64,000 bases of DNA from Flavobacterium sp. (lineage in GTDB: Bacteria; Bacteroidota; Bacteroidia; Flavobacteriales; Flavobacteriaceae): assembly GCA_014379405.1 (NCBI GenBank), contig JACMLU010000028.1, positions 1-64,000 of the forward strand, written 5' to 3'. Both the position numbers and the translations under genes were made by a program. The notes under the pieces are model-generated. The model was not told where the DNA came from and searched no databases. It worked only from the letters and a program-made list of their open reading frames with translations. Positions 8,125 to 16,567 of the stretch are shown in pieces; the first letter of the stretch is position 1; every line of letters begins with the position of its first letter.

Positions 8125-8835
8125 ATGAGCGTTATACAAGAATTTTTACGATACAACCGACAAATGATGTTACCTGAAATAGGTGATTCCGGGCAAGAAA
8201 AACTCAAGAATGCCAAGGTTTTGGTTATTGGCGCAGGCGGTTTGGGCTGTCCTATTTTGCAATACATTGCCACAGCAGGTGTAGGAACCATCGGAATTGT
8301 AGATTTTGACAAAATTGAATTGCACAACTTGCACCGCCAAATTTTATATGTTGAAAATCAAGTTGGAAAACCCAAAGCCACAACGGCAAAATCGGTCTTG
8401 GAAACCTTGAATCCCTTGATTAGCGTTATTGCTTTTGAAGAAAAACTAACTATTGAAAACGCAATTCAAATCATTCAAGATTTTGATGTGATTGTGGATG
8501 GAAGCGATAATTTTACCACTCGGTATTTAGTAAATGACACTTGCGTGACTTTAGGAAAATCGTTAGTTTATGGCAGCATATTGAAATACGAAGGACAAAT
8601 GGCAGTTTTTAATCATAACGGAAGCAAGAATCTCCGCGACTTATTTCCTGAACCACCAAATTCTGAAGATGTTCCTAACTGCAATTTAAACGGCGTGATG
8701 GGAACACTTCCGGGAATAATTGGCACAATGATGGCGCACGAAACCTTGAAATTGATAATGGATTTGCCAATATTAGAAAACGAATTGGTACTCTTCAATA
8801 CCTTGAATTGGAGTTTCAATAAACTTAAATTTTAA
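8125..8835 (+). CDS. thiF: ThiS adenylyltransferase ThiF (HesA/MoeB/ThiF family)
   Basis: ThiF adenylates the C terminus of ThiS before sulfur transfer. The 236-residue E1-like protein has the ATP-binding GAGGLGCP (near residue 38), the IVDFDKIELHNLHRQILY block and VDGSDNFTTRY. Its C-terminal part has DVPNCNLNGVMG, whose Cys fits the position that links to ThiS. The paired CxxC zinc motifs usual in ThiF and MoeB are not visible, so this is a zinc-less variant. It is the last gene of the operon, and no rhodanese domain is attached. Confidence 0.9.
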   Translation: MSVIQEFLRYNRQMMLPEIGDSGQEKLKNAKVLVIGAGGLGCPILQYIATAGVGTIGIVDFDKIELHNLHRQILYVENQVGKPKATTAKSVLETLNPLISVIAFEEKLTIENAIQIIQDFDVIVDGSDNFTTRYLVNDTCVTLGKSLVYGSILKYEGQMAVFNHNGSKNLRDLFPEPPNSEDVPNCNLNGVMGTLPGIIGTMMAHETLKLIMDLPILENELVLFNTLNWSFNKLKF

Positions 8836-8888
8836 GGAAGTACAAATTAATTTCAACTGCAAAAACACAAAGGCGCAAAGTCTTCATT

Positions 8889-9677
8889 TTAAAAACTTAA
8901 CGAATCGCCAACAGCAATTGTTCCTTCATTCAAACAGAATATATTGGCACCAAAATACACATTGTTATTTGAGGTTCGGTAAGTGCTTAATGTCTTTAAT
9001 GGTTCTTTCTTTAAAATTCCTGTCGTCGGATTGTTGTTGACCATTACACATCTGCCGGAAGGTTTAACATTTTGAAATTTCACATTCCCAATTTGGAATG
9101 TTTCAAAGAAATCTTCTTCGTGAGGAAGATTACTACTAATAACAATATTCGGTCTGAATCGTTGAATAGTGATTTTTTCTTCTAGTTTTTCGTTTAAAAA
9201 ATCCAAACTTTTTGAACCAATTAGCAAATAAGGATATCCATCTGCCAGGCTGACATTCAGGGTTTGATTCAATCGAGAACTATTGTGTTTTCTGTCGCCT
9301 TTATTGACAATCTTTACTAATTTACAACTAAAACCAAGCGCTTCACTAAACCATTTTGAAGTTGCTTTATTGACTTCAACGACTTTGCTCTCATCATCCC
9401 AAACTTTTAAAAAAATAGCTTCTTCTAAACTTTCATCGATTAAAAATTCGTGCTTTTCATCTTGATGTGAAATAACAATTTTACCTTCCCTAATTTTTGG
9501 ATAAAACTGACTTAAATTAGGATGTTCTCGTTGGGTTATAAATTGATTTTCTTCGTCTACCAACATCCATCTTCGGTCGTTTTCAAAACCCATTTCTTCC
9601 GCTTTGGCAGTTTGAATAGCAATTCCAGCAAGGCTTTTTATTGGGTAAATATATAATTCCGTTACAAGGTAATTCAT
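8889..9677 (-). CDS. MOSC-domain protein (YcbX/mARC-like)
   Basis: The 262 residues consist of an N-terminal MOSC beta-barrel domain (ELYIYPIKSLAG at residues 6-17, NDRRWMLVDE) and a C-terminal MOSC domain (FRPNIVIS, GRCVMVNNNPTTG with the conserved Cys). MOSC proteins bind molybdenum cofactor through this Cys and reduce N-hydroxylated compounds in the YcbX/mARC group. The YcbX-type ferredoxin domain is absent, so an external electron donor would be needed. The gene lies 2 bases after aat on the same strand and is probably co-transcribed, with no obvious functional link. Confidence 0.85.
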   Translation of the reverse strand: MNYLVTELYIYPIKSLAGIAIQTAKAEEMGFENDRRWMLVDEENQFITQREHPNLSQFYPKIREGKIVISHQDEKHEFLIDESLEEAIFLKVWDDESKVVEVNKATSKWFSEALGFSCKLVKIVNKGDRKHNSSRLNQTLNVSLADGYPYLLIGSKSLDFLNEKLEEKITIQRFRPNIVISSNLPHEEDFFETFQIGNVKFQNVKPSGRCVMVNNNPTTGILKKEPLKTLSTYRTSNNNVYFGANIFCLNEGTIAVGDSLSF

Positions 9678-9679
9678 AA

Positions 9680-10318
9680 TTATTCACTTTTTAGAAATTC
9701 CATAAAATCGGTTCTGTCAATTTCGCGACAGCCCAAACTTTCGAGGTGATCATTATATACTTGGCAATCCAGAAGTTTATAATTCTTCTCTTTTAATTGA
9801 TTAACCAAAGCTATAAAAGCTATTTTTGAGGCATTCGAAACCTTGGAAAACATACTTTCTCCACAAAAAATATGTCCCAAATCGACACCATACAAACCAC
9901 CGACCAACTCATCATTTTGCCATACTTCTACCGATTTTGCAATTCCCATTTCATTCAATTTGCAATAGGCTTCAATCATATCATTGGTAATCCAAGTTCC
10001 ATTTTGACCATCACGTTTTATTTTTTGGCAATTAGAAATTACATCCCTAAAATTCTGGTTGAAAGTGACAGTGAAAATATTTCGGTTCAGGATATTTCGC
10101 ATACTTTTTGAAACCACCAATTCATCTAAAAACAAAACCATTCTGGGATTTGGCGACCACCAAATTATAGGTTCATCGTCTTCAAACCAAGGAAAAATAC
10201 CGCTTTTGTAAGCCAATAATAATCGTTCAGGATACAAATCGCCACCAATGGCGAGGATTCCATCCAAATTAGAATTGGAAACTGGAGGAAAAAATAATTC
10301 TTGGGATAAAACGTACAT
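9680..10318 (-). CDS. aat: Leucyl/phenylalanyl-tRNA-protein transferase
   Basis: Aat adds Leu or Phe to proteins starting with Arg or Lys, marking them for ClpS/ClpAP degradation by the N-degron route. The 212 residues align with E. coli Aat throughout: GILAIGGDL, YKSGIFPWF, IIWWSPNPRMVLF, TWITNDMIEAY, VGGLYGV, IFCGESMFS, LLDCQVYNDHLESLG. The start at 10318 (MYVLSQELFFPP) fits the family; ten further codons upstream in frame overlap the divergent promoter region of the PAP2 gene and are unlikely to be used. Confidence 0.95.
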   Translation of the reverse strand: MYVLSQELFFPPVSNSNLDGILAIGGDLYPERLLLAYKSGIFPWFEDDEPIIWWSPNPRMVLFLDELVVSKSMRNILNRNIFTVTFNQNFRDVISNCQKIKRDGQNGTWITNDMIEAYCKLNEMGIAKSVEVWQNDELVGGLYGVDLGHIFCGESMFSKVSNASKIAFIALVNQLKEKNYKLLDCQVYNDHLESLGCREIDRTDFMEFLKSE

Positions 10319-10395
10319 ACTAAAGGAACAAAAGTATAAATTTGGCAACGCTAAATTACATTTTAAAATTCAATCCTAAAACTTTTATAAATACT

Positions 10396-11133
10396 ATGAA
10401 AACCAAACTTATTACATCCTTTTTTCTATTATTGGTTTTTATGGGAAATGCCCAAACGAAAGACACTATTTCCTCGATAAAAAAAGAAGATAAAATCTCG
10501 TGTAAACAATTTATCGCTCCAGTAGTACTTATAACATCGGGAGCTTTGCTTTTAAACACAGTTCTTAACGAGGATTTACAATCCAATGCCAACCGCTTTT
10601 TTGGGGAGGATTTTTATACAACTACAGATAATTATCTTCCATTTGTTCCTGTTGTGCAAATCTATTTGGGTAAATCTTTGGGATTTAAGCCAAAGAATAA
10701 TTTCAAGCAGCAAACGATAAATATCATTGTTGCCAATACCATAGGCGCTGCGGTCTTCACGACATTAAAACACACCGTTAAAGAAGAAAGACCAGACCAA
10801 TCAGATGATTTGAGTTTTCCCTCCGGTCATACGGCAATCGTTTTTACAAACGCCGCTCTTTTATATTACGAGTACAAAGATTCGAATTTATGGTATGCCA
10901 GCAGTGGATTTTTGTTTGCATCGGCAACGGGAATACTCCGAATCGCGAATAACAGTCATTACACTTCTGATGTTCTTGCCGGTGCAGGAATAGGATTGGC
11001 ATCAGGATTGATTGTTTCGTATTGGAATCCGTTTAAGTCGGTGACTTTTGGAAAAAAGAAAAAAACAACGGCTTTCGTTTATCCCCAAATTGGAAGTCAA
11101 ATTGGGCTGGGAGCACTAATTCAACTGAATTAA
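10396..11133 (+). CDS. PAP2-family phosphatase, secreted
   Basis: The protein has a signal peptide ending in MGNAQ and a type 2 phosphatidic acid phosphatase domain. The three catalytic blocks are visible in order: KHTVKEERP, PSGHTAIVF, and R-x5-H-x3-D in RIANNSHYTSDVLAG. Such enzymes dephosphorylate lipid phosphates or undecaprenyl pyrophosphate in the envelope; the substrate cannot be told from sequence. The start at 10396 puts the signal peptide at the N terminus, and 18 upstream in-frame codons overlap the divergent aat region. It is a single gene followed by a strong terminator. Confidence 0.88.
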   Translation: MKTKLITSFFLLLVFMGNAQTKDTISSIKKEDKISCKQFIAPVVLITSGALLLNTVLNEDLQSNANRFFGEDFYTTTDNYLPFVPVVQIYLGKSLGFKPKNNFKQQTINIIVANTIGAAVFTTLKHTVKEERPDQSDDLSFPSGHTAIVFTNAALLYYEYKDSNLWYASSGFLFASATGILRIANNSHYTSDVLAGAGIGLASGLIVSYWNPFKSVTFGKKKKTTAFVYPQIGSQIGLGALIQLN

Positions 11134-11218
11134 CATTAATCAAATTCATTTTACCATATAAGGCATATAAGTTCATTTAAGCTAAAGCTATTTAAAACTT
11201 AAACTTCAAAAAAATCCA

Positions 11219-11255
11219 AAAAAAATGCCTCGATAAAATCAAGGCATTTTTTTTA
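11219..11255 (+). terminator. Intrinsic terminator after the PAP2 gene
   Basis: AAAAAATGCCT and AGGCATTTTTT form an 11-base stem around a short loop, followed by a T run. The A-rich left arm also makes it usable for the convergent DUF3127 gene on the minus strand. Confidence 0.85.
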
Positions 11256-11272
11256 ACAATTTAATCTATTTG

Positions 11273-11650
11273 TTAGAACGGTAAATCGTCCGGCTCTTCT
11301 TCGTTTAAGCTTGTTGCTGGTGGAAATGCAGCTGCTGCAGACATTGGTGGTGCTTGTGCTGGAGCAGCTTCGGCTTGTGCTTTTGCAATTCTCCAACCTT
11401 GAATGGTATTGAAATAAACCATTTCTCCTTGTGGATTAGTCCATTCGCGACCTCTCAAATTAATGTCGATTTTCACGGCATCTCCCACTTGGAAATTATT
11501 CAACAAATCACATTTGTCTTGAACAAACTGAACCAAAATATGTTGTGGATATTGTTCATCTGTTGTAACAACAACATCTCTTTTTTTGAAACCTGCAGAT
11601 CCAACCTCTTTGGTTTGATCGATCATTTTGATTTTTCCTGTAACTTCCAT
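11273..11650 (-). CDS. DUF3127 protein with SSB-like acidic C-terminal tail
   Basis: This 125-residue protein matches DUF3127, a small OB-like family found in Bacteroidota (LVQFVQDKCDLL, GDAVKIDINLRGREW, YFNTIQGW). A disordered Ala/Pro-rich linker (residues 92-113) leads to an acidic tip, EEEPDDLPF. That tip mirrors the DDDIPF tail by which bacterial SSB proteins recruit repair partners. The layout (single OB-like domain, flexible linker, acidic PF tip) suggests a nucleic-acid-binding protein, though no function is established to my knowledge. The gene is monocistronic. Confidence 0.85.
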   Translation of the reverse strand: MEVTGKIKMIDQTKEVGSAGFKKRDVVVTTDEQYPQHILVQFVQDKCDLLNNFQVGDAVKIDINLRGREWTNPQGEMVYFNTIQGWRIAKAQAEAAPAQAPPMSAAAAFPPATSLNEEEPDDLPF

Positions 11651-11685
11651 CTTAATTTTATTTATTTATATTGTTGTTATTCGGT

Positions 11686-12561
11686 TTAAATTCCTTTGGC
11701 GAGAAGCAGTTTCCAAGCCGAAAGTGTGTCATTTTCATCCAAATATGCTTTGGCTTTCAAATGTATTTTTTGAATATCATCAGAGCTCAATACTCCTTTT
11801 ATGACAAAATTTTGCTTTACAAATATATCAATTTCTTCATTAGTAGGCAAACAATTGATGTTTCCTAATTTTCCAAAATCATTCCCATCAAACACAGGAC
11901 TTTGCTTGACGAAATCAGGAAAGGAGTCCACTCCAATTCCCAAGTTTTGCAAAGGTTTTTCGACTTCGAACAATCCCATTTTTGCTCGAGAATACCAATT
12001 GGCTCCCATTCGAGAAACCAAATCGATTTTTTTGGGATCGATGTCGCCATTTTCGTCAAGGATAGTTTCTTTGATATGGATTTTGACTACTTCGCAAATA
12101 ATTAAATTTCCTGCGCCACCTTCTTTTCCCAAAGCAATTATTTCGTTGACTTTGCATTCCAACTGCACTGGACTTTCGGCAACGCGATACGGTTTCACGA
12201 TATCCGACGGTATTTGCGTCAAACCAGATTTCAGGAATTCATTTATGCCCTCGGGATATTCTGTACTTGACAATGATGCTTGTTGTACAATGTCATAATT
12301 TACTATATTAATCACCACTTCACGAGTGGCTTCACAATTGATTAAAGTATGTTTTTTTGAATTATCTCTACGCACTAAAGGCGAAAAAACAAGTATGGGT
12401 GGATTTGAACTAAAGACATTGAAAAAACTGAAAGGAGATAAATTAGGCTTTCCCTTTTTACTCATTGTACTGGCAAAAGCAATAGGCCTCGGCGCAACTG
12501 CAGCTTGCAAATAACTTTGCAATTTAACTAGAGTAAGTTCCTTTGGTTCAATGCTAATCAT
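11686..12561 (-). CDS. Flavin reductase-like (DIM6/NTAB) domain protein
   Basis: The 291 residues carry a split-barrel flavin-binding domain in the first two thirds: AAVAPRPIAFAST at about residues 20-32, LSPFSFFNVFSSNPPI, TREVVINIVNYD, ECKVNEII. The remaining 90 residues are a family-specific extension. Members bind FMN and often act as flavin reductases or flavin-dependent oxidoreductases; the actual substrate is unknown. It lies 35 bases upstream of DUF3127 on the same strand and may be co-transcribed. Confidence 0.83.
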   Translation of the reverse strand: MISIEPKELTLVKLQSYLQAAVAPRPIAFASTMSKKGKPNLSPFSFFNVFSSNPPILVFSPLVRRDNSKKHTLINCEATREVVINIVNYDIVQQASLSSTEYPEGINEFLKSGLTQIPSDIVKPYRVAESPVQLECKVNEIIALGKEGGAGNLIICEVVKIHIKETILDENGDIDPKKIDLVSRMGANWYSRAKMGLFEVEKPLQNLGIGVDSFPDFVKQSPVFDGNDFGKLGNINCLPTNEEIDIFVKQNFVIKGVLSSDDIQKIHLKAKAYLDENDTLSAWKLLLAKGI

Positions 12562-12645
12562 TTGATTTGTATTTAAACAAAAGTAAGAAATTAAGATGCA
12601 GAATTTTGAATAAATAATCTAAAAATCATTGAAGAACACAACTGC

Positions 12646-12750
12646 CCTAGCCCTGATGGAAGTGGCATCTCCCGATTTAGAAAAACAAGGCTTTTTTTAA
12701 GCCGTAGTTTTTATTTATCGGGAATAAAACGGACAGCAGGAAGTAGCTCC
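12646..12750. repeat. Dispersed repeat, copy 1 (GCCCTGATGGAA ... GACAGCAGG)
   Basis: The element starts CCTAGCCCTGATGGAAGTGG and ends GACAGCAGGAAGTAGC, with a variable middle that contains CCCGAT/ATCGGG arms about 60 bases apart. The same ends recur at 25119-25208. It is non-coding in all frames and sits in the promoter-side spacer of a histidine kinase gene. Confidence 0.7.
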
Positions 12751-12809
12751 AAAAAAAACACAATCTTACATAGATTATTTCGTTATATTTATGCCACAAA
12801 AAACATTTT

Positions 12810-13958
12810 ATGCAGTTTTCCAAAAGTAGAAACACAACCCGTTGGGTCATCATTTTTGCCTCTTTTTTAATTATTTCGATGATACTTTGGAATACCTACA
12901 CTTTTTTCCAAATATTCAAACACGAAGAGCGGCTGAAAATGAACCTTTGGGCCAATGCACAAAAAACACTCATCAATGCTGGCGAAACAACAGATTTGGA
13001 ACTTCCACTTGAAATTTTCAAGAACAACACCACCATCCCGATAATTCTGACCGAGAACGACAGCATCATCAACACGGTCAATATTGACGAAGAAATTGTA
13101 AAGAACAAGGAAAGAGCTAAAGACTTCTTGTCTGGTTTAAAAAGCGAAAATGAACCGATTGAAATTGAATATGTGCCGGGGAAATTTCAATATTTATATT
13201 ATGGAGATTCGGCTTTGTTAAACAAACTAAAGTATTATCCAGTTGCTTTGTTGCTTATCATTGTGCTTTTTGCAGGACTGGTGTATAATTTTTACAGAAG
13301 TACCAAAATGGCGACCCAAAACAAACTTTGGGCAGGAATGGCAAAGGAAACGGCGCATCAAATAGGAACGCCTCTTTCTTCATTAATTGGCTGGGTCGAA
13401 ATTCTGAAAGCCGATGATGTGGAAGAAACCACCATTGTCGAAATCGAAAAGGACATTGACCGATTGCAAACCATCACGGAACGGTTTTCAAAAATAGGTT
13501 CGGAACCCAAATTAGAAAACAAGGATGTTATCGAGGAAACCCAAAAATCATGCGACTATTTGCAATCTAGATTCTCCAAACAAGTAGAGTTTTCTTTTAA
13601 TGCACCCAAAGAACCCATTATGGTTTTGATGAATCCCACTTTGCACAGTTGGACGATAGAAAACTTGGTAAAAAATGCCATCGATGCGATGAAAGGAAGA
13701 GGCCAGTTATCTTTGGAAGTAATCCAAGACGGTGATTTGGTAAAAATAAACGTTTCGGATACAGGAAACGGGATTCCGAAAACCCAATTCAAAAGTGTCT
13801 TTGAACCAGGCTTTACAACCAAAAAACGTGGTTGGGGTCTAGGTCTTTCCCTCACAAAAAGAATTGTCGAAGAATACCACAAAGGAACCATAAAAGTGCT
13901 GCATTCCGTGATTGGAAAAGGAACGACAATGCAGGTTATTTTTAAGAAAGTGGGCTAA
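12810..13958 (+). CDS. Membrane-bound sensor histidine kinase
   Basis: The 382 residues consist of a transmembrane helix at residues 12-33, a periplasmic segment to about 145, a second helix at 145-165, a dimerisation domain with the phospho-accepting His in KETAHQIGTPLSSL, and a HATPase domain with N box NLVKNAIDAM, G1 DTGNGIP and G2 GWGLGLSLTKRI. The periplasmic part has no recognisable ligand domain. No response regulator lies next to it, so it is an orphan kinase and the signal and partner cannot be inferred. It ends 1 base from a convergent transglutaminase-like gene. Confidence 0.92.
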   Translation: MQFSKSRNTTRWVIIFASFLIISMILWNTYTFFQIFKHEERLKMNLWANAQKTLINAGETTDLELPLEIFKNNTTIPIILTENDSIINTVNIDEEIVKNKERAKDFLSGLKSENEPIEIEYVPGKFQYLYYGDSALLNKLKYYPVALLLIIVLFAGLVYNFYRSTKMATQNKLWAGMAKETAHQIGTPLSSLIGWVEILKADDVEETTIVEIEKDIDRLQTITERFSKIGSEPKLENKDVIEETQKSCDYLQSRFSKQVEFSFNAPKEPIMVLMNPTLHSWTIENLVKNAIDAMKGRGQLSLEVIQDGDLVKINVSDTGNGIPKTQFKSVFEPGFTTKKRGWGLGLSLTKRIVEEYHKGTIKVLHSVIGKGTTMQVIFKKVG

Positions 13959-13959
13959 T

Positions 13960-15117
13960 TTAAAGTATTTCCACGCCAGTCCGTTTTGAAAACATTGTTT
14001 TTCTGACCATTTTAGGTTGATTTAAATAGTTAATTACAAAAATTTCTTGATCCTCAACTTGTTGAATGGTTTTTATGATTCCCTTTCTCATCGAATTTAC
14101 GTTTACCGAATTACTTTTATCTAAATTGCCAAGTAATTCCTGACTTTCAAGCAACTTCGCCTTTGGGTCTTGTATCATTCTGACCAATTCTTCGTCTGAA
14201 ACATTGGGTTTGAATTGTTTGTTTCTGAAATGTATGTATTCGTTTAATTCTCTAATTCCTTCATTATACAAATCCACGATACGATTAAAATCTTCATTTT
14301 TTTTGGATTGTTTAATGTATTCTATTTTGCTTTTTTTATAGGAAAGCCTATCAAAAATCATTGTATTTTTAACACCATTACTTTCTATTCTTTCAGCCGA
14401 AGCTATCAAATTATCCATTTCAGATGAATCCTCGTACTTCAAAATTTCACGTTCAAAATCGAAGTATTTCTTGTTTTTGTTGATTTGGATTTCCCCTTCA
14501 TAAAACTCGGCATTGGTAATGGGATAACTTGAAAATTGCCATAAATAATCAAATGGAATATGGGAGGAGATTATTTTACTTGGTTCTGCTTTAAAATAAT
14601 AATTGTTTATTTTTTGTAAAAATCTACTATTATTGACATAGCCCGACCCCCAAGTTGGGTCAAAAACATACCATTTATTTTCGATTTTTGCCCCGCACCA
14701 AGCGTGTGCAAAGTCAGCTACTTTTCCGTATTGCTTTGTATATCCCTGAATAATTACAGACTTGATTCCAACCTTATTGGCAATATCATTAAAAATTTCG
14801 GCATAATTACTACAAACTCCTTTTCTGGTTTCAAGTGCTTTCTTGATTTTGTTTTCGGAAGTTTCACTAATTGTTACGGTATACATATTTGCAACATCGT
14901 AACTGATATTTGATGCTGTCCAATAAAAAACGGCTCGGATTTTATCGTTTTCTGTTTTGAAATTGGCATTGATATATTTAGCAATTGCGTCGGTAGAAAC
15001 AGTAGCTTTAACCGAAATAACATCCATTTTCGCATCTACTAAAGCGTAGTCTGTATTCACTTGTCCTAAACTCATTAGGGAGAAAAAGAAAGAAAGCAAT
15101 AAATAAATATTTTTCAT
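13960..15117 (-). CDS. Secreted transglutaminase-like protein, copy A
   Basis: A signal peptide (to SLGQ, residue 19) precedes a transglutaminase/protease-like domain with a visible triad: Cys in KGVCSNYAEIF, His in DFAHAWCGAKI, Asp in WYVFDPTWGSG. The C-terminal 200 residues are helical and not recognised. Bacterial members of this superfamily are usually cysteine proteases or have unknown substrates. It is a close paralogue of the next gene upstream (15316-16479); both keep the triad, so both may be active. Its expression probably starts in the spacer after the terminator hairpin at 15142-15171. Confidence 0.85.
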   Translation of the reverse strand: MKNIYLLLSFFFSLMSLGQVNTDYALVDAKMDVISVKATVSTDAIAKYINANFKTENDKIRAVFYWTASNISYDVANMYTVTISETSENKIKKALETRKGVCSNYAEIFNDIANKVGIKSVIIQGYTKQYGKVADFAHAWCGAKIENKWYVFDPTWGSGYVNNSRFLQKINNYYFKAEPSKIISSHIPFDYLWQFSSYPITNAEFYEGEIQINKNKKYFDFEREILKYEDSSEMDNLIASAERIESNGVKNTMIFDRLSYKKSKIEYIKQSKKNEDFNRIVDLYNEGIRELNEYIHFRNKQFKPNVSDEELVRMIQDPKAKLLESQELLGNLDKSNSVNVNSMRKGIIKTIQQVEDQEIFVINYLNQPKMVRKTMFSKRTGVEIL

Positions 15118-15141
15118 CTTACAAGGGTAAGTTTTAATTAA

Positions 15142-15171
15142 AAAGGGAATGGATTTATACCCATTCCCTTT
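15142..15171 (-). terminator. Terminator-like hairpin between the duplicated genes
   Basis: AAAGGGAATGG and CCATTCCCTTT pair around an 8-base loop, and the minus-strand transcript continues TTTTTAATT. Almost the same hairpin stands at 16503-16531, so it belongs to the duplicated unit. Confidence 0.75.
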
Positions 15172-15210
15172 CTAAACGAAAACCATACCAATTTGTTTTA
15201 TTTACAAATA

Positions 15211-15268
15211 TTATAAATTGGCTTCAATGCTTTTGTCAATGTTTTAAATTCTTCCTCGTACAAATTAT
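15211..15268 (-). pseudogene. Decayed 3' end of a HIT-family gene (duplication scar)
   Basis: On the minus strand this stretch aligns base by base with the last 45-50 bases of the HIT gene at 16568. It keeps GAAGAATTT and the GCCAATTTATAA end (Ala-Asn-Leu-stop) but has one base deleted, which breaks the frame. It shows that the transglutaminase-like gene was duplicated together with the neighbouring HIT 3' end. Confidence 0.8.
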
Positions 15269-15315
15269 CAGATTGATAAAATTATGAGGACGCAAGTTGT
15301 TTAATGAAAAGGAAA

Positions 15316-16479
15316 TTAATTTAAGGGAATTCCAAACCAAGACACTTTCGAAAACATTGATTTTCTGACGAGTTTTGACTTACTTAAATAGTTATTTACA
15401 AATTCAAGATGAGTTTCAGATTGAACCAACGCATCGGCAACCGATTTTTTTAAAGTACTAATACTGGCCGCATTTTCACTACCCATAGAGCCTATTCTAA
15501 AAAGAGATTCTTGACATTTCTTGAACTTCTCAATTGGAATTTGAATTTTTGATTTAATTTCATTGTCCGGCAAAATGGGTTTGAATTTATTATTTCGATA
15601 ATATATAAAATCATTCAAATCATTAATAGCTTCATTATATTGGTTTACAATCGCATTGTATTTAGCGCCATTTTCATTTTCCCTTTCGTTGTTCCAAGAC
15701 GTTTTTGCATAAGTATAAGCCAACGAAATCAATTGGTTTTTTATTCCATTTTTTTCGATTCTTTGTGCTGATTCAAAAAACTGGTCAATTTTAGGCAAAG
15801 ATTCATACTTCGTTATTTCACTTTCAAAATCGAAGTTCTTTTTAGCTTTGTTGATTTGGGTTTTCCCATCAATAAACTCTTGATTGGTTATAGGGTAATT
15901 GATAAATTGCCACAAATAATCGAAAGGCATGTGCGAATTTATCATTTTTGAAGGTTCCACTTTAAAGTGGACATTGTTGATTTTTCGAGTGTATTTACTG
16001 TTATTGACGTAACCTGAACCCCATGTTGGGTCAAACAAATACCACTTGTTTTCTATTTTGGCGGCACACCAAGCATGTGCCAAGGTAGCCACTTTTCCGT
16101 TTTGCTTCGTGTAGCCTTCAACAACAACCGATTTTATGCCGACTAAATTAGCAATTTCATTAAAAATCAAGGCATAGTCCCCACAAATTCCTTTTTTGGT
16201 TTTTAATGTTTTTGTAATTCTGTCTTTTGGGGTTTCCGTAATATCGACCGCAAACATATTGGCAACATCATAGCTAATGTTTGATGCCGTCCAATAAAAA
16301 ACAGCCCGAATTTTATCGTTTTCCGTTTTGAAATTGGCGTTGATGTATTTAGCAATTGCCTCACTGGAATTGGCAGGAATAGCAGTCATTTTAGCATCGA
16401 CTAAAGCATAACCAACATTGGTTTGACCGAAACATAAAACAGAGAAAAGGGATAAAAGTATTAAATAAATATTTTTCAT
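15316..16479 (-). CDS. Secreted transglutaminase-like protein, copy B
   Basis: The signal peptide (MKNIYLILLSLFSVLCFGQ) precedes the same transglutaminase-like domain as copy A, with Cys in KGICGDYALIF, His in TLAHAWCAAKI and Asp in WYLFDPTWGSG. N-terminal halves of the two copies are near-identical in places (AKYINANFKTENDKIRAVF), while the C-terminal halves have diverged. The start at 16479 restores the signal peptide; 14 upstream in-frame codons are spurious. The product should act outside the cytoplasm, but its substrate is unknown. Confidence 0.85.
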   Translation of the reverse strand: MKNIYLILLSLFSVLCFGQTNVGYALVDAKMTAIPANSSEAIAKYINANFKTENDKIRAVFYWTASNISYDVANMFAVDITETPKDRITKTLKTKKGICGDYALIFNEIANLVGIKSVVVEGYTKQNGKVATLAHAWCAAKIENKWYLFDPTWGSGYVNNSKYTRKINNVHFKVEPSKMINSHMPFDYLWQFINYPITNQEFIDGKTQINKAKKNFDFESEITKYESLPKIDQFFESAQRIEKNGIKNQLISLAYTYAKTSWNNERENENGAKYNAIVNQYNEAINDLNDFIYYRNNKFKPILPDNEIKSKIQIPIEKFKKCQESLFRIGSMGSENAASISTLKKSVADALVQSETHLEFVNNYLSKSKLVRKSMFSKVSWFGIPLN

Positions 16480-16502
16480 CTTGCAGTATAAATCATAAAT
16501 TA

Positions 16503-16531
16503 AAAGGGAATGGATTTTCACCCATTCCCTT
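16503..16531 (-). terminator. Terminator-like hairpin after the HIT gene
   Basis: AAAGGGAATGG pairs with CCATTCCCTT. The position just after the HIT stop on the minus strand matches a terminator, though the T run (TTTTAATTT on the minus strand) is short. It is the second copy of the hairpin at 15142-15171. Confidence 0.65.
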
Positions 16532-16567
16532 ACTTAACGAAAACTATACCAATTCATTCATAAGATA

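Noticed and set aside
11150..11185. CCATATAAGGCATATAAG word also near 56112
   Set aside because: A short AT-rich match in two spacers without hairpin or boundaries; too weak to call a repeat family.
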